NCBI GenBank assembly: GCA_019188255.1
Contig: JAETXT010000004.1
Coordinates: forward strand, 5,580,001-5,644,000
DNA length: 64,000 nucleotides
Source: Verticillium longisporum
Lineage: Eukaryota; Ascomycota; Sordariomycetes; Glomerellales; Plectosphaerellaceae
Reading direction: 5' to 3'
The stretch's first letter is position 1. Every line of letters begins with the position of its first letter. The notes below the pieces were generated by a model that was not told the origin of the DNA, searched no databases, and was given only the letters and a program-made list of their open reading frames with translations. Of this stretch, positions 35,238-47,596 are shown piece by piece. A program made the position numbers and the translations under genes.

Positions 35238-35546
35238 AGGGGTATGGCTGGCTTGGACAGGAGTCCATATCAAAGTAGTGAAGCGAGATAGCCAACATGT
35301 TCGCTGATATCTTGATCTTCTTCTAGAATCAATGAATCAGATTTACGGCTGCAGGACTGCAGCATGGCAAAGATCACCGAGGGAAAGCCTAGTTTTCATG
35401 TATGTGCTACCCCATACTGAACATCCATATATACCTATCCTTCCCTCATGAATTGTCACCAGTGCATGCTACGCCCGAAAACGCCGCGCTTCATGTGTGC
35501 AATGCCCCATCCTGGAAAGCGAAAAGGTATTCGTGCACAAGCCTCC
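35238..35546. other. Intergenic, convergent 3' ends
   Basis: Short gap between the convergent SDR and HET genes; no coding signal. Confidence 0.5.
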
Positions 35547-37402
35547 TCAAACAAGGATATACTTCTCCGTCTTCACCTTGCCGTCATTCAAATCATCAAC
35601 CAGTTGCCCGTGAGCCTTCTCCTCCTCCTCAGTGAAGGCCATGAAAATTCCGTTTAGCAGTATATAATCACCCCGATCGCTAAATTTGCGTATCGCAAAC
35701 AGCGAGTCCTCCGTCGCACCCTTGAAAGACACAATCGGGTCACCAACGCGGACGCCAGTCACGCGTTCGGCGACACCGAGGATGCCGGCATCAGTGAGGA
35801 AGTATTGCGCCTCGTGCAGCCACTTGAGCAGTTTTGCGTTGTAGAGCGACCAGATCTCGCGCTCCTCCGTGGGCAGCGCGTCCGTCGTGCGCGTCACGAT
35901 GGCGTCGTACCATGTCGTCCACTGTTCGGGGTAAAGCGGACGTCCTGACCGCCGGTGAAGGCGGCGCGGAGGGACTCGACAAATTCGACGCGGCGTTCTT
36001 CACGCGACTGGCCGGGTCGCGGGTGGTAGGTGACGAGGTATTCGGTCTGTATCAAAACGCGAGCAAGCTGGGCGTAACAGTCGGCATCAGTGATGGAGCT
36101 GTCTGGGTCCTCGGGAATGGTTGATGGATCTTGTACGTAGGCAATGGTGTAGCGATGAGCGCCTTTGACCGTGAGGCGACGTAGATCTTCCGAGAAGACG
36201 ACGTCGTCACTACCAGGGACGATACCACCGCGTTCTTTGGGAGGATAACCTTTGAACCGCAGCGAGCGGATTTGCCAGGATCCAGCCCATATGTGAGTCC
36301 AGTTTGGTGACCACGAAGGCAGCCCCTCATCGCGGGATCGATGGTCGGAAAGACGTAGGAAATCGAGATCGCGTGTGCGCAAGATGGTGGCAGCCGTCAC
36401 CTCGCGATAGAGCGCGTGGACAGGCTTCCGATAATCAATGTCGACATCCTGGCTCTTAGGGCCGCAAATACCGAGCAGCGAGTAAATCATGTCGCGGGGA
36501 TCCGTTAGCTCGCGGCCACGACAGGTTCGCAACAAGTCAATGAGGTCGTTAGCAAAAACGCCATGATCGGTGCGCTCGCGACAAAAGTTCATGGCTCTGA
36601 TACCGAAAAGGTCGAAGATGCGGTTCGAACCCGGGAACAGAAGACTTGCCCGGTGGTCCTGGCCGAATTTGGCGATGCCGTCGGCGGCGGCGGCTATTGC
36701 GCTCCAGGACAGCTGATGCTCACCGACTTGAAGAGTCACACTTTCAGAGAGGCAGACCTCCTGAATGACCCACTGTCGACGAAAGTATGAACGTTCGGTC
36801 AGCTTGAGGAGGGTGAAAAGAGCGACAGGTGGATGGCGGGCGACAACTTCAGGATAGGCGTCAGATCCAGCCTCTTCAATTGCGCGGGCAAGATCAAAAG
36901 CAGCGCCGATGTCCATATGCTCGCCTGGCTTGAGTTCGTCTTCATCCTCTTCCGGAACGCCGACCCAGCAAATGACGGCCTCGCTACGCAAGTAAATCTT
37001 GTTCATGAGGCGAACCTGGTAGTTCTTCTCAATGACATTGCGCTGATCGATGCAAATCGAGTCGAGCCAAACAGTACGAGGCTTGTCTTCGTAGCGCAAG
37101 TGGTCGAGCGCCTTTTCGACGTTTTCGGTGACTAGAAAGGGAGCGCCGTTGATTGTGATGGGCTGCGTAAACGTCGCCTTTTTCCAGGTGTAGGAGAGAG
37201 CTAGGTAGCTGGGACAATCGTCGGCAAAATGGCGCGTCAAATGGCCAACAAGCGGTTCGCCTTGCTTGCCAGGTTCAATGGTCAACAGTCGGATGGCGTT
37301 GAGGCCATGAATGGCAGGCAGGGCTTCGAGGGTCTCGACGTAATTGTTGACATGGTAGCCATCAAGCAATGGCGCATGGCTGTAGGCCCTTAGAGAGCTC
37401 AT
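35547..37402 (-). CDS. HET-domain (heterokaryon incompatibility) protein, one frameshift
   Basis: Single exon. The HET domain (about residues 60-215) shows its three blocks: YLALSYTW, VWLDSICIDQRN with the following helix QVRLMNKIYLRSEAVICWVG, and later RRQWVIQEV. The family phrase GRELTDPRDMIYSLLGIC lies near residue 350. One base is missing in a C-run (35928-35931 on the plus strand), which ends the frame at PNSGRHGTTPS; with the base restored the frame runs on to 35547, giving 618 residues. HET proteins trigger cell death after fusion of unlike hyphae or act in other self/non-self responses. The ATG at 37402 (MSSLRAYSH) is preferred over 37510. Partner gene for incompatibility unknown. Confidence 0.83.
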
Positions 37403-39023
37403 GATGATGTGCAATGTCGCGGGCGATAGAGCGCGAGGCGGGGAACGAGTGACGGTGACGATCCGACACGACCAAGTGGCGATAGGAATAGTTGTAAACG
37501 TCCATGACAACTTGGCAAGCGGCGAGTCTGGGCTTGAGTACCGTGATGATTGTCTGATGTCTGGCCGACCGTCAGGCGGCCTCAGATCCCTATTGGGTCA
37601 TGATCCATGCTTCTGCCCTACAGGAGGGAGTATTGCATGCAATGGTACGTGGCTGTGACTGCATTGCTGGCTGCATTTACTGGACGAAGGGACTTTGGTA
37701 GGTGGCCCCTAAGACCTCCCCCGTCTCAGCCTACCAGGACCAGGAGGTGAACGTAGCCTCACGTCGCACAAAGTGGAAAATGACCTTGGCGTCAGCGTTC
37801 TCGCCCCCACGACGTGCGCCGCGCGGGGTTAAAAGCTTGTGCGTGACCTGGGCATCGGTGTCCCTTCGTGGTCCATGTCGAAGGATCGCTGACATGGAAC
37901 TTGGGTGAGCTGCCTACCTGCAGGAGCAGGGATGCAGTGAAAGTGGCGAAAGACCGCTATTGATGATGGGCCTGCTTTCGGGAGGGCGACCCCGCTTCGA
38001 CGCTGGGTTTTTGTCGAGGCTCATATTTGCGCGAGAGAGATGATGGAAAGAGAACGAGGTTGACGTAGTGAAGACTTTCTCGCCTGAAAATCGATATCCG
38101 TGTTGACTGGGTTGGACTGGCTGCCCGCTGCTGGCAGGGATTTTGGCCCAAGCCAATCCGACGTAGCCCAGGAACCTGACGAGCCCTTGCCGCAGCGACG
38201 CGGCTGATCTCTGGCGCACGTCCGTCCCCATAGTGTATCGCAATGTTCTGAAGTTCTCGCCAGTGTGTTAAGAGGCGCTGTGGCATCTACAAGACCACCT
38301 GCAGTTCTTCGAGGTCCTGTGGTCAAAGTCATACCTACTTTCCGTCAAGACTGCATTCAACAAAGTTCTTGTCTCTTCGTCAAGAAGGAACCACAGCCCT
38401 TGACATGGCTTTCGGTTGTATGTTTCGGGAGCACGATCTTCCTCGTTCCGAGTGCCCACGATAAATGGTGTGCGCGTACTCAGCGGTAGAGACAACCAGA
38501 GGAATAAAGTTGCTCCTCATCCCAAAGAGCTGTTCCTTTCACTGTGAAATTGGTTGCAAGATTCATCGAATGCCGACAGGAGTCGATGTGTGCCCCTCCA
38601 CCGAGCCAGGTCGAACTTATGATTGATCGAAACAGGCAAGTCACCCATCATCGGGCGAAGAAACAACAAGCCTGGATAATTTTATACTTCCTTTGGCTCT
38701 TTTGTGTTCAAAGGCAAATGTTCTGTGAGCAGCGACGACCACGGCATTCGACTTATCAGTATCGGTCGTCTGGTCCCGTCGTCTGGTCCCCGCCCTGCTG
38801 GGTCTCATACACGCCCTGTGGCGGGGTATTCGTGACCGCACGCCCTGTCCCATCTGAAGCGCCAAGGCCGGGGTATCAAAGGATACCAGTCCAAGTCGAT
38901 CAAATAACTTTTTAGAATACCTGGATATATCAAGAGACCATCTACGACAATACCTCAATCTACCGTCCTGTTGACTTTCCTCTTCTCGACGTAGCTCCAA
39001 AGCCTCACAGAGATCGCACAACC
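37403..39023. other. Intergenic 1.6 kb
   Basis: Divergent promoter region of HET and the aminotransferase. No coding region recognised; a 13-bp tandem duplication lies at 38765-38790. Confidence 0.5.
38765..38790. repeat. 13-bp perfect tandem duplication
   Basis: Two adjacent copies of gtcgtctggtccc upstream of the aminotransferase gene. Confidence 0.85.
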
Positions 39024-40317
39024 ATGGCAAACCTCTTCCAGGGGTCAGCATCGCCCCTTGACGCATCACGACTTGTCTTCTCGAGATCTGCTACCAAGCG
39101 TCCTGTGCCCCTGCCCGGCTCAACCGAGCTGTGGGCCCAGAATGTATGTTGCGACCACATGCTGACTTGTCGATGGACTGTTGAAGGAGGCTGGGAAATG
39201 CCTGAAATCAAACCATACGGAGACCTCAGCATTTCTCCGATTGCGTCCTGTCTTCATTATGCCACCCAGTGCTTCGAAGGCATGAAAGTGTATCGAGGAT
39301 TTGACGGAAGGCTGAGGCTGTTCAGACCCGACTTGAACGCGAAGCGTCTCAACATGAGCGCGACGAGGGTCGCTCTGCTCAGCTTCGATGACGCCGAGTT
39401 GGTCAAGCTGATTGCCGCCCTCGTAAAGGAAGACACCCCGCGTAAGTACTTTCAGAGACCCATGAGAACCGTGCAAGCCTGTTCTGACACTCGAAACGAA
39501 TAGGCTGGCTTCCCCAAGATCAAACCGGACGTTTTCTCTACGTCCGACCAGCGATCATCGGCAACGGCACCCAGCTCGGCGTGCAGCTTCCCCGAGTCGC
39601 GACTTTGTTTGTCGTGATGGTGCCCTGGCCGGACTTTTCGATGGAGCTGCCTCCAAATGCAAAGCCGAGAGAAATTCCTGGGCTTAGACTTCTTGCTTCG
39701 CAGGGCGAGACGACTCGCGCTTGGCCGGGAGGCTTTGGGTATGCCAAGGTCGGTGCCAACTACGGCACGACTTTCGTCGCCCACGGCAAAGCCCTCGAAC
39801 AGGGGTTCGACCAGATTTTGTGGCTCTTTGGGCCTGATGGGAGAGTAACGGAAGCCGGCGCAAGCAATTTCTTCGCTGTCGTTAAAAATGAAGAAAGTGG
39901 CAGGGCCGAACTCTTGACCGCGAGTTTGGATGATAACCTAATCCTAGACGGTGTTACACGGCGCTCCGTCCTGGAGCTGGTTCGTTCGAGGTTGTCAAAT
40001 GAGCTGTCTGTTTCCGAGACTGTATTCACCATGTCTGAGCTTAAGAAGGCCTGGGAGCAAGGTCGATTGCTAGAGGCTTTCGTGTCAGGAACCGCCGTAG
40101 GTACACGCTGTTCGTTGCAGTCAAGAGCACTACTAATACGCTTTTGCAGTTCTTTATCACGCCGGTATGCTCAATCAACTATGAGGGTCGTGACCTAGAC
40201 GTGCCGCAAGAACACCAGGCTGTCGGTGCAAGCTACGCTAGTGTCATCAAGGGCTGGCTGAAGGATATCATGTACGGCGGAGAGGTTCACCCCTGGGGGC
40301 TGGTGGTTGAAGATTAA
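39024..40317 (+). CDS. Branched-chain aminotransferase-like, fold type IV PLP enzyme
   Basis: Exons 39024-39441, 39504-40096 and 40150-40317 give 392 residues. Marks of BCAT: the start of the domain near MPEIKPYGDLSI, CFEGMKVYRG, the PLP-lysine region GYAKVGANYG, FDQILWLFG, TEAGASNFF and DGVTRRSVLEL. By family it moves the amino group between branched-chain amino acids and 2-oxoglutarate (EC 2.6.1.42). No clear mitochondrial presequence is seen, so it may be cytosolic. Its place at the left end of a run of biosynthesis-type genes suggests it could supply a branched-chain keto acid or amino acid rather than serve primary metabolism; a housekeeping copy elsewhere would be expected. Confidence 0.87.
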
Positions 40318-40718
40318 GAACATAAGTAGTCAGATAACATGAACCTTCACCAAAATTTCAGCCCAGCGCAAGCGATTTGATGTCTTTGAAGTGCTCACTC
40401 GATCAAGTCCGACCTCGGACGAGACCTCAGGATGACACCGCTGTATGGCGTTCATGCAGTGGGGTCTCGTGTTAGTGAGTCAGTCAGAGTACTACGTCTG
40501 CACGGTATATAGTCTGATGATCCTGCTATCTCGCATCATGCTTCGGTTGTCTTAGTCCTCAGTAGAGAAGGCCTGAACACTCGTCTTTGGTCCGTCGCTG
40601 TGCGATCCTGTTCGGACGTATCTCAGCCCCCTAAGCCGCCTCAGATCATCTTTGCCATGGCAGCAAAGCAATTCCACTCCTTAGGTGCAGTGCCCCAGTG
40701 CGTCCAACAATCTCTCAA
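40318..40718. other. Intergenic, promoter of acetyltransferase-like gene
   Basis: About 400 bp with no recognisable gene. A short upstream reading frame starts at ATG 40659 and stops after 21 codons; it could be a uORF. Confidence 0.4.
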
Positions 40719-42403
40719 ATGATTCGGCTTTTGCGACTTTTTTTTTGTTTCGTGAATGTCGCTAAAGCGCACAAAGGTCTTCTGGGACGATACTACGCTG
40801 TACGTCACGATCTCGGCCACTATCGATCTGCTGCTGTCACGGCGACGTATACTGTCAATCTTCCCTGCCAACTCAAGACGTCTGTTTGGCTGCGCAACAC
40901 ATTCGAGAGGGCTCTTCAGTACACCATCCTTGGTAATCCAAGACTTTGCTTTGGTATCGAAACAAACGGATCGAACTCTACCGCAGGGTTCAAACAGCTG
41001 GCAGAGATCCAAAGCGGCGATGTCGTGAAGTACCTTGAGATTGATGTCGTTGATGTTGGAATGAGTGTCGATGACCAGCTCTCTCGAGTGATAGGAGCTG
41101 CCCACTCGCATCAATGGGTTGCCGACAAACCAGCTTGGAGGACTATCGTTAGCTTTCAAACAAGTGCGAAAAGCGTCCCCGGAGCCGAACAGGCTGAAAC
41201 CTCGCGAGTCACAATCAACGTCACTTTCTTGGCCCATCATGCAATCGCCGATGGATTCAGTGGAATGGCTTTTCACATATCTCTGATGAATCACTGGAGG
41301 GAGTTTTCGGAGGTCGGTGTAGAGGCCGAATGGCCCCTGAGCCTTTCTCATGACGTGCCGGCCCCCGCGTCAATCGACCACTGTAAGGGGCTGGTCGTCG
41401 AGCGGCTCGCTGGGACGAGGCCTTGAATGTATTATTACTAGATAAAGAGCGAGAATAAGGGGAATGTTACAAAGGCTCTTCATGCCCCTTTATGATGGAA
41501 GAAATGAAGTCGCGCACGAGCCTCCCTGCGAACTAGCTGCTGAGGCGCAGCCTCAGCTTTGTGGCTTAGCCGGATATAACCCGTAACAACCACTTGCTCG
41601 GCCTGCACGACATGTCGGAGAACCTATCTGAAGAAGTCGATAAACCAGTATGGGCCGGTGTTGCGATTCTACTAGCGTCGACCACCGAGTACAGATCTCG
41701 TGTTCGTCTCATCACGATTCCTAACAACAGATTGCTGGAGATACTCGATGTATGTAAGCGGAATCGTACCGCCCTCACAGGACTGCTTCACGGCCTGATA
41801 TGCGTTGCTCTTCGTCGACATGTCGAAGACGCGCGAGCCTTTCGGTCCGTGACGCCTTACTCCGTTCGAAAATTCACCAACGCTGATGCAATGGATATTC
41901 TCAACCACATCTCCTTCATGACCCAGTACGTTCCAAGCGCCATGCTTGAGGAACTTCAGGCAACTGAAACAGGGTCTCCTGCCGAGTCAAGCTTGATTCT
42001 CAAGATGGCTTCTGCTTTCGCGAGCGACATGAAGGCTGAGCTTGGCGGGTTCCCCAATAACAATGCTTGGGCGAACGTCCATCATATCACCGACCTCGAG
42101 GCGCACTGCAGAGACCAGATAGGCACAGCTTGTGAGTACACGTATGAGCTTTCAAACCTGGGAAGCATGCGAATGGCGCCGACGACCGGAGACGGCATTA
42201 TTCTCGAGCGACTGATCTTCACGCAGTGCGGCATGGTGGCCGGCCCGGCGCTTGGCTTCAACTGCGCCAGCGTTCAAGGCGGCCCTTTGATCATCAGCAT
42301 CACGTGGCAGGACGGTATCGTAGAAGAAAATCTTGTCAAACATGTAGCGCGGGAGTTGGAACAGCGGCTGATAACTGCCTCTGATACGTTTGCAACCGAA
42401 TAG
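40719..42403 (+). CDS. Alcohol O-acetyltransferase-like protein (AATase family), probably disrupted
   Basis: Two open stretches in different frames, 40719-41426 and about 41570-42403, together cover one AATase-like protein. The first begins around YYAVRHDLGHYRSA and holds the catalytic HHAIADG motif (HHxxxDG). The second has the WAGVAI segment, YELSNLG, and the family ending FTQCGMVAGPALGF...SITWQDGIVEE. AATases acylate alcohols or amines with acetyl-CoA. The about 150 bp between them has stops in all relevant frames. A GTAAGG donor at 41383 exists, but none of the AG sites before 41570 joins it in phase; the acceptor CTTAG (41569) is open in phase 0. Either an unrecognised intron plus an indel, or real decay. 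The start codon is uncertain: upstream the frame opens only from GTG. Confidence 0.62.
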
Positions 42404-42818
42404 CAATTCCATCATTCTCTCATCTTGACCATACATCGGACCACCAGATACGCCTAGAATTTTGAGCTCCTCCTGGTGGTGCTGTTTCTTAAGCGACGAG
42501 GAAATTACCCCAGCACCAATAGAGTGCAGGAAAATCATATTTGTTAGCCAGAAGAGCGTGTCAGAAAGTTGCTGATGGGACCAGAGGCGATGTCGAAATG
42601 GTTGGCAAGGCGTGGACACGCGATAGCAAAGGCGCTGTCGCAGGGCGTAACAAAGGCGCGATCCATAGGGCGTAGTGCAACGGCTTGAGGCGCTCCATCT
42701 TAAGCACCCCTGTGACCAATGAAAGGAGCAGTGTGTTCCGATGGAGCAGCCGAACACTGCGAAGACGCAGAGCTGGCAAGCCGTATCTTTGTGACAGATT
42801 CATTAACAAAAGAGAACC
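42404..42818. other. Intergenic
   Basis: Gap between the acetyltransferase-like and YCII genes; no coding signal on the gene strand. Confidence 0.45.
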
Positions 42819-43250
42819 ATGGCAAACAAAGTGCAAAACGAATGGCTCGTCATCGTTCCCGACGCCGAGGGAAAGCTGGAGGAAAGGATGAGGGTCAGAG
42901 CGTATGTTTAGGATGACGACTTGCCTTCTTTATCCCGCCTTGCGATGTCCCAATTAACAATCTACAGTACTCATATTGACAATGTCAAGAAGCACGTCGA
43001 CTCCGGCTTTTTCCAGATGGGCGGGGCAATGCTGCGCGCCCAGCCTCAGGAACAAGAGCTAGACATTAGTGGCAGCATCGTCGTAGCTCGTGCTGCCACA
43101 GCTGAGGAAGTTCTCACAGTTCTGAAAGAGGATATCTATGCTCGCACAGGCGTCTGGGACCTGAAGAACGTTCAAGTCTACCCGGTTCGTGCTCTGAGGC
43201 TCTCTTTCCACATTTACAAGCACACTGCTGATGAGAGTGTGCATCCGTAG
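42819..43250 (+). CDS. YCII-related domain protein
   Basis: Exons 42819-42901 and 42968-43250 give 121 residues. The sequence follows the YCII-related (PF03795-type) dimeric alpha/beta barrel pattern: EWLVIVPDAEG, ERMRVRATHIDNVKKHVDSGF, GGAML, SGSIVVARAATAEEVLTVL and the TGVWDLKNVQVYPV ending. Small proteins of this type are found in fungal secondary-metabolite loci and elsewhere; some act as small cofactor-free enzymes, but no reaction can be assigned. The first exon is only 27 codons and is too short for simple ORF calling. It lies tandem with the reductase gene that follows, 227 bp away. Confidence 0.8.
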
Positions 43251-43477
43251 TTCAAATGTGTGTACCGAAAGGCGCTGGAGTGATGTCAGGCTTGTGGAGT
43301 ACCGAGGATCGGTTGGGTAGCCCCTCAGTATCTGACCTACATTCTTAGGGAGCTTTTAGCTCATTTATTGCATTTAAAGGCACAAATACCCCGAAGACAT
43401 GGCCTGTGCAGTAAAGCAATCGTTGATATTGAAAGAGGCCACCACCACATTGCAAACTCCAGAATTCCTTGCGCATT

Positions 43478-44650
43478 ATGAGTGCCATGTTGGTGTCCGG
43501 TGTTGTCCAGCGGGGTAATCAATTAGCTACAGAGCAGATCGAACTCCCGTCCCTCGGAGACCATCATGTGCTCGTCAAGATTGAGGGGGCAGCTTTCAAT
43601 CCAACAGATCGTGAGTTTCAGGATCCAGCCTTGGGATACATGCAGCCCGTGTCTTACGCTCTGAAGGGCTCGCATTCGATCTCAACGCATTCGGGGACGG
43701 CGCTGTCCTGGGCTGTGACTTTGTAGGTGTCGTTGTAGAAACACACACGTCCGTCACCAGACTGGCTGTCGGCGACCGAATTGCTGCACTTGTATGGGGT
43801 GGTAAGTGTTTCAACCGTCCTTCGAGTATCAGGCAAAAGATATCTGACAATGATGGTTCGCTAGGCGAGATCAAAGGGCTCGGGGCATATTCGTACGCAG
43901 CATCTCTACTCGTTGCCTGAATTTGTCGTTGACTCACTAGGACGCACTGCCACGCCGACGAGCGCATCTCCTTCAAGGTCCCCGACAATTTCAGCCACTC
44001 GAGTGCATGCTCCATCCCCCTTGCTGCGAACACTGCCTGGCTTGCGCTGTTTTCTCATGGCTGTCTCGCGCTGGACCGAGAGCCTACCGCCAAAAGGCCA
44101 CCCATCCTGATCTGGGGAGGAAGCTGTAAGATATCTTGCTTGAAAATACAAAAGGACTGGCCTGCTAACCGTTGCGGCAAGCCACCGTCGGCTACTTCGC
44201 CATCCAGATGGCGAGGCTGCACGGCCACGTCGTCGTCACGACATGCAGCCCCCGCAACTTTGAGTTGGCGAGACGAGCGGGAGCTACTCACGTCTTCGAC
44301 TATAACGATCCAGAAGTCACAGCCAAGATTCGCTCTGCTGCCCCGGACTTGGCCCACGTTTTCGACACCATCGGTTCGGCGACGTCCTCGGCTACGGCAT
44401 GCGAGGCGATCGACGGCCGGCCTGGAGTCTTGTGCACCGTCCGGCCGGGCAAAGCCAACACGGGGGACGTGCCGCAGAACGTCAAAGTCACGGATGTTTT
44501 CGTATTCACAGCCTTTCCGACGCCGCATTCCTACCGGGGTGCGGCACACTGGCCTGTACGTATCGGAGACTTGGTTCTCGCACCCACGTTGTGCTCTCGT
44601 TGCTGACGGTTCATGTGACGCAGATCAACATGCCGGACCATGAACTCTGA
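43478..44650 (+). CDS. MDR-type (toxD/LovC-like) reductase, C-terminally short
   Basis: Exons 43478-43610, 43667-43801, 43865-43892, 43941-44125, 44182-44555 and 44624-44650 give 293 residues. Features: N-terminal VKIEGAAFNPTDR, FGDGAVLGCDFVGVVVE, VGDRIAALVWGG, then the Rossmann half with ILIWGGSS, VGYFAIQMARLHG and ATHVFDYND. This medium-chain dehydrogenase/reductase group includes trans-acting enoyl reductases that serve polyketide synthases, and lacks structural zinc. Family members run about 340-360 residues; here a TGA after MPDHEL cuts off about 50. Two introns need AAG acceptors (CTGAAG, GGCAAG). The following about 90 bp keep some coding look in another frame, so truncation may be recent or an error. 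Confidence 0.76.
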
Positions 44651-44987
44651 GTTATGGCTGGTTCGTGATTGGAAAGACAACCCGCCAGGTTCTGGGCCCG
44701 AACTCCCTCAAGTCCCACGCCGTCTGCGAGGACCGCTAAGAGACATGGATGAGGTCTAGTCGATGTGTGGAAATGTGGCTAACCAGAAACTAGGTAGGTA
44801 GCATCATGTGAATTATGCGGGGCCACCCATTTCGCCTCCCCCCTTCCGGCATCGATATAAGATGAACATGGGACGTCCCGGTTCGACCCCCTCCAGCGGT
44901 GGACCTGGGGTTGCGTTACCAGTTTTTCGGTCGGTCGAATCCTGTCCTTTGCCCTCAGTCTTCTTCTTTCCTGACATCTCAGCAGTC
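44651..44987. other. Intergenic, P450 promoter
   Basis: Holds the possible decayed C-terminus of the reductase and the promoter of the P450. No separate gene. Confidence 0.45.
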
Positions 44988-46816
44988 ATGATCGCAAACC
45001 TCTTCTCAGAACAGGTGACGGCGGTGCCGCTGGTCGCGGCGCTATTTGCGCTTTACCTGGCACGCACAGTGATCGCCTGGGCCAAACTGAGACAGTTTAC
45101 TGGGCCACGCTGGACCGGGGTCAGCAACATCCCGCACGGCAAGGCCGCACTGTCGGAAAAGTGCCATGAGTGGTATGCTAAGGTTAGCAAGGAACACGGT
45201 ACGTGAGGTTCACGAGATGACGGTCTTTTTTTTTCTCGTTCTTGTTTATCGTTATCAGAGCAAAAGATTGCGATCCACGTAGCTAACAACGAAAGGCCCC
45301 ATTGCGCGAATCGCGCCTGGCATCCTATTGACCTCGTCGCCCGAGGTCTGGGCGCACGTCAACCGACATGCTGGGTACAAACGATCCGAGTGGTACTACA
45401 ATGCGTGCCGGGTCGAGTATCGCCGCGACAACCTCTTTACTCAATGTGACAATGCGAAGCACGAGCAGCGGAGGAAGCAGATGGCCCCTGGCGTGAGTGA
45501 CTTCGCTCACCCCATGAACGCACCTCAATCGTACTGACACTTGAAATAGTACTCAGGGCGAGAGAACCCGGGCCTCGAGGCGTCCATTGACGAGCGCCTT
45601 GAGGACCTGCTGAAACTCGTGAGGACCAAGTACATTTCGACGCCAGACCGCATTGTGCCCATGGATCTAGCCAAGAAGGTGCAATTCTTCACGCTCGACG
45701 TCATCAGTGCTGTCGGCTTGGGCAAGACTTTTGGCATGCTGGCAGCCGACGAAGATGTGGACTCGTATCTTCAATCGAGTGAAGAAGGTCTCGCTGCTGC
45801 CAATGCTGCCTGGGCCCTAGGTGCATCGTGGCTCGCGCAGTCGCCTGTGCTTGGTCGCTTCATTGCGCCCTCGCCGCGCGACAACAATGGGTTTGGCAAG
45901 ATGATGGCGACTTGCTTCCGCTTTGTCGACGAGCGCGTCGCTCGGGGCGACACCGATAAGCGCTCCGACATGCTGGCATCATTTATCCGCCACGGTCTGC
46001 GCGACGATGAGCTGAAGTCCGAGGCACTCGAGCAGATCATCGCTGGCTCTGACACAACGGCCGGTGCCATACGCGGCGCGCTGCTGCTGGTTATGACGAA
46101 CCCACGCGTTTACGCACTGCTGCAGAAGGAGATTGACGCGGCGGTGCACGACGGCCGGGCGCCGGCTGTCGGGAACGGCCTCATTTCTCAGGCTCAGGCA
46201 AAGAAATTGCCTTTTCTGCAGGCTGTCGTCCGCGAGTCACTGCGTGTGCGAACACCTGTGGCTAACCTGTTCCCGCGCGACGTGCCGGCAGGCGGCGACA
46301 CCGTTGTCGTCGACGGCGAGAGAATCGCGCTGCCAGGGGGCGTGTGCATTGGATATTCTGCCTACGCCATGCACCGCGACGAGGCCCTCTACGGCGACGA
46401 CGCTCAGGCTTTCAGGCCAGAGCGCTGGTTTGAGGACGATAAAGACAAGCTGGCGGCTATGGTGCGGACGAATGACATGGTCTTTGGCGACGGCAGATTC
46501 ACGTGCCTCGGCAAGCCCGTCGCGCAAATGGAGATGGCCAAGACCATTTTTGAGGTACGTCTGTTTTTCTGCTTCTCCCCCTGTCGTATCCCTCCCCTCT
46601 GACCCAGTTTCCTGCTCGGCGGCATCGTTCCTACTGGGTGGGAACTGTTGGGTCTGCATCCGTGATGCCCTCTTGCTGACTCTCGTTCGATATACGCAGC
46701 TGTTGCGGCATTTCGACGTTGCTCTCATCGATCCGATCAAGCCGTGGAAGACACGCAATCTGTTAGGGTTATTTGCGATTTCCGACATGTGGGTGCAAGT
46801 AATGGAGCGATCGTAA
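44988..46816 (+). CDS. Cytochrome P450, pisatin-demethylase-like
   Basis: Exons 44988-45198, 45296-45492, 45550-46554 and 46700-46816 give 509 residues. An N-terminal anchor (VPLVAALFALYLARTVIAW) precedes the catalytic domain. The I-helix oxygen motif is AGSDTTA, the ExxR pair is ESLR, the PERF region FRPERW, and the haem Cys455 is in FGDGRFTCLG. The overall pattern (GPIARIAPG at the start, GRENPGLEASIDERL, KPVAQMEMAKTIFELLRHFD) resembles the pisatin demethylase/CYP57-like group of fungal P450s. Substrate unknown. The ATG at 44988 is chosen because the anchor follows it directly. It sits in the middle of the biosynthesis-type run. Confidence 0.88.
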
Positions 46817-47596
46817 TCATTTCGAGGCCACCATTTGATCATTGCTCAAGCTCGGGAGGGGGCAGAACGGCACGAGAAGGCACCTCAGGAGAGGGGAGAA
46901 GACAACCTGGGCAGTTGGTTGGGGGCCGTGGCGCCAGTAACCGTGACGCCGTCATTCGATGGCTCAGATCCCTCAGTAGGACACGCATGTCCCGTTAACG
47001 TGGATCTGGAAACCGGAACTCGTTTTTCGCTGTTTTCCCTCGTGGCCAACCATTGATTCGGGCCACAGAATAATGGGGGCTGATATTCTCTCGTTGTCCT
47101 CATACGGCCTGGAGCATGCTCTGTGAGCGCCATGCCCAGGACGATTCTCAGATTCGGCCTAGGGCGAACGGGGGGAGCGGAAAGGACAAGCCCTACCCTA
47201 GCTTGCCTAGCTAGACATGGCGCAAAAGCCAATCACGTCAGTATCTCCCATCGAGTTCGAGCCACTGTTCCAGACAAGCCACGCATGATAGGACGATCAG
47301 GCGAGGACAGAGGCTGGGCCCCGGGGGGGGGGCGACTCGAGGGCGGGGTTTGCTTTCCTTTGGTATGTTAGTACTTCATAAGTCATGGCAAGGCTTCTGC
47401 TCTCTCATAGCTAGATTCGCACTCGCATCCCCCCTTGACCCTACACTCGCGCGCCTGACACTGAGCTTGACCTGACTCTTGACTCCCTCGCCGTTACTGG
47501 ATTCATCTGGTTCTAGCATCGATCTTCGTCCCGTTCCGTCGAACCCAGTCATTTCCCGTTGGAACAACCTTAAACCACACTTGGAATTCCCTTACC
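46817..47596. other. Intergenic, methyltransferase promoter
   Basis: No gene recognised. Contains a ten-base G run at 47323-47332 within a GC-rich palindromic context, and a CT-rich stretch close to the methyltransferase start. Confidence 0.5.
47323..47332 (+). repeat. G10 homopolymer
   Basis: Ten consecutive G, the longest G run I saw. In a sequence with apparent homopolymer errors its true length is doubtful. Confidence 0.7.

Noticed and set aside
36622..36640. tRNA T-arm-like ggttcgaaccc
   Set aside because: Inside the HET coding sequence; no matching acceptor, D or anticodon arms around it.
40641..41351. 236-codon minus-strand ORF
   Set aside because: Opposite the AATase-like first half, which carries the HHxxxDG motif on the plus strand.
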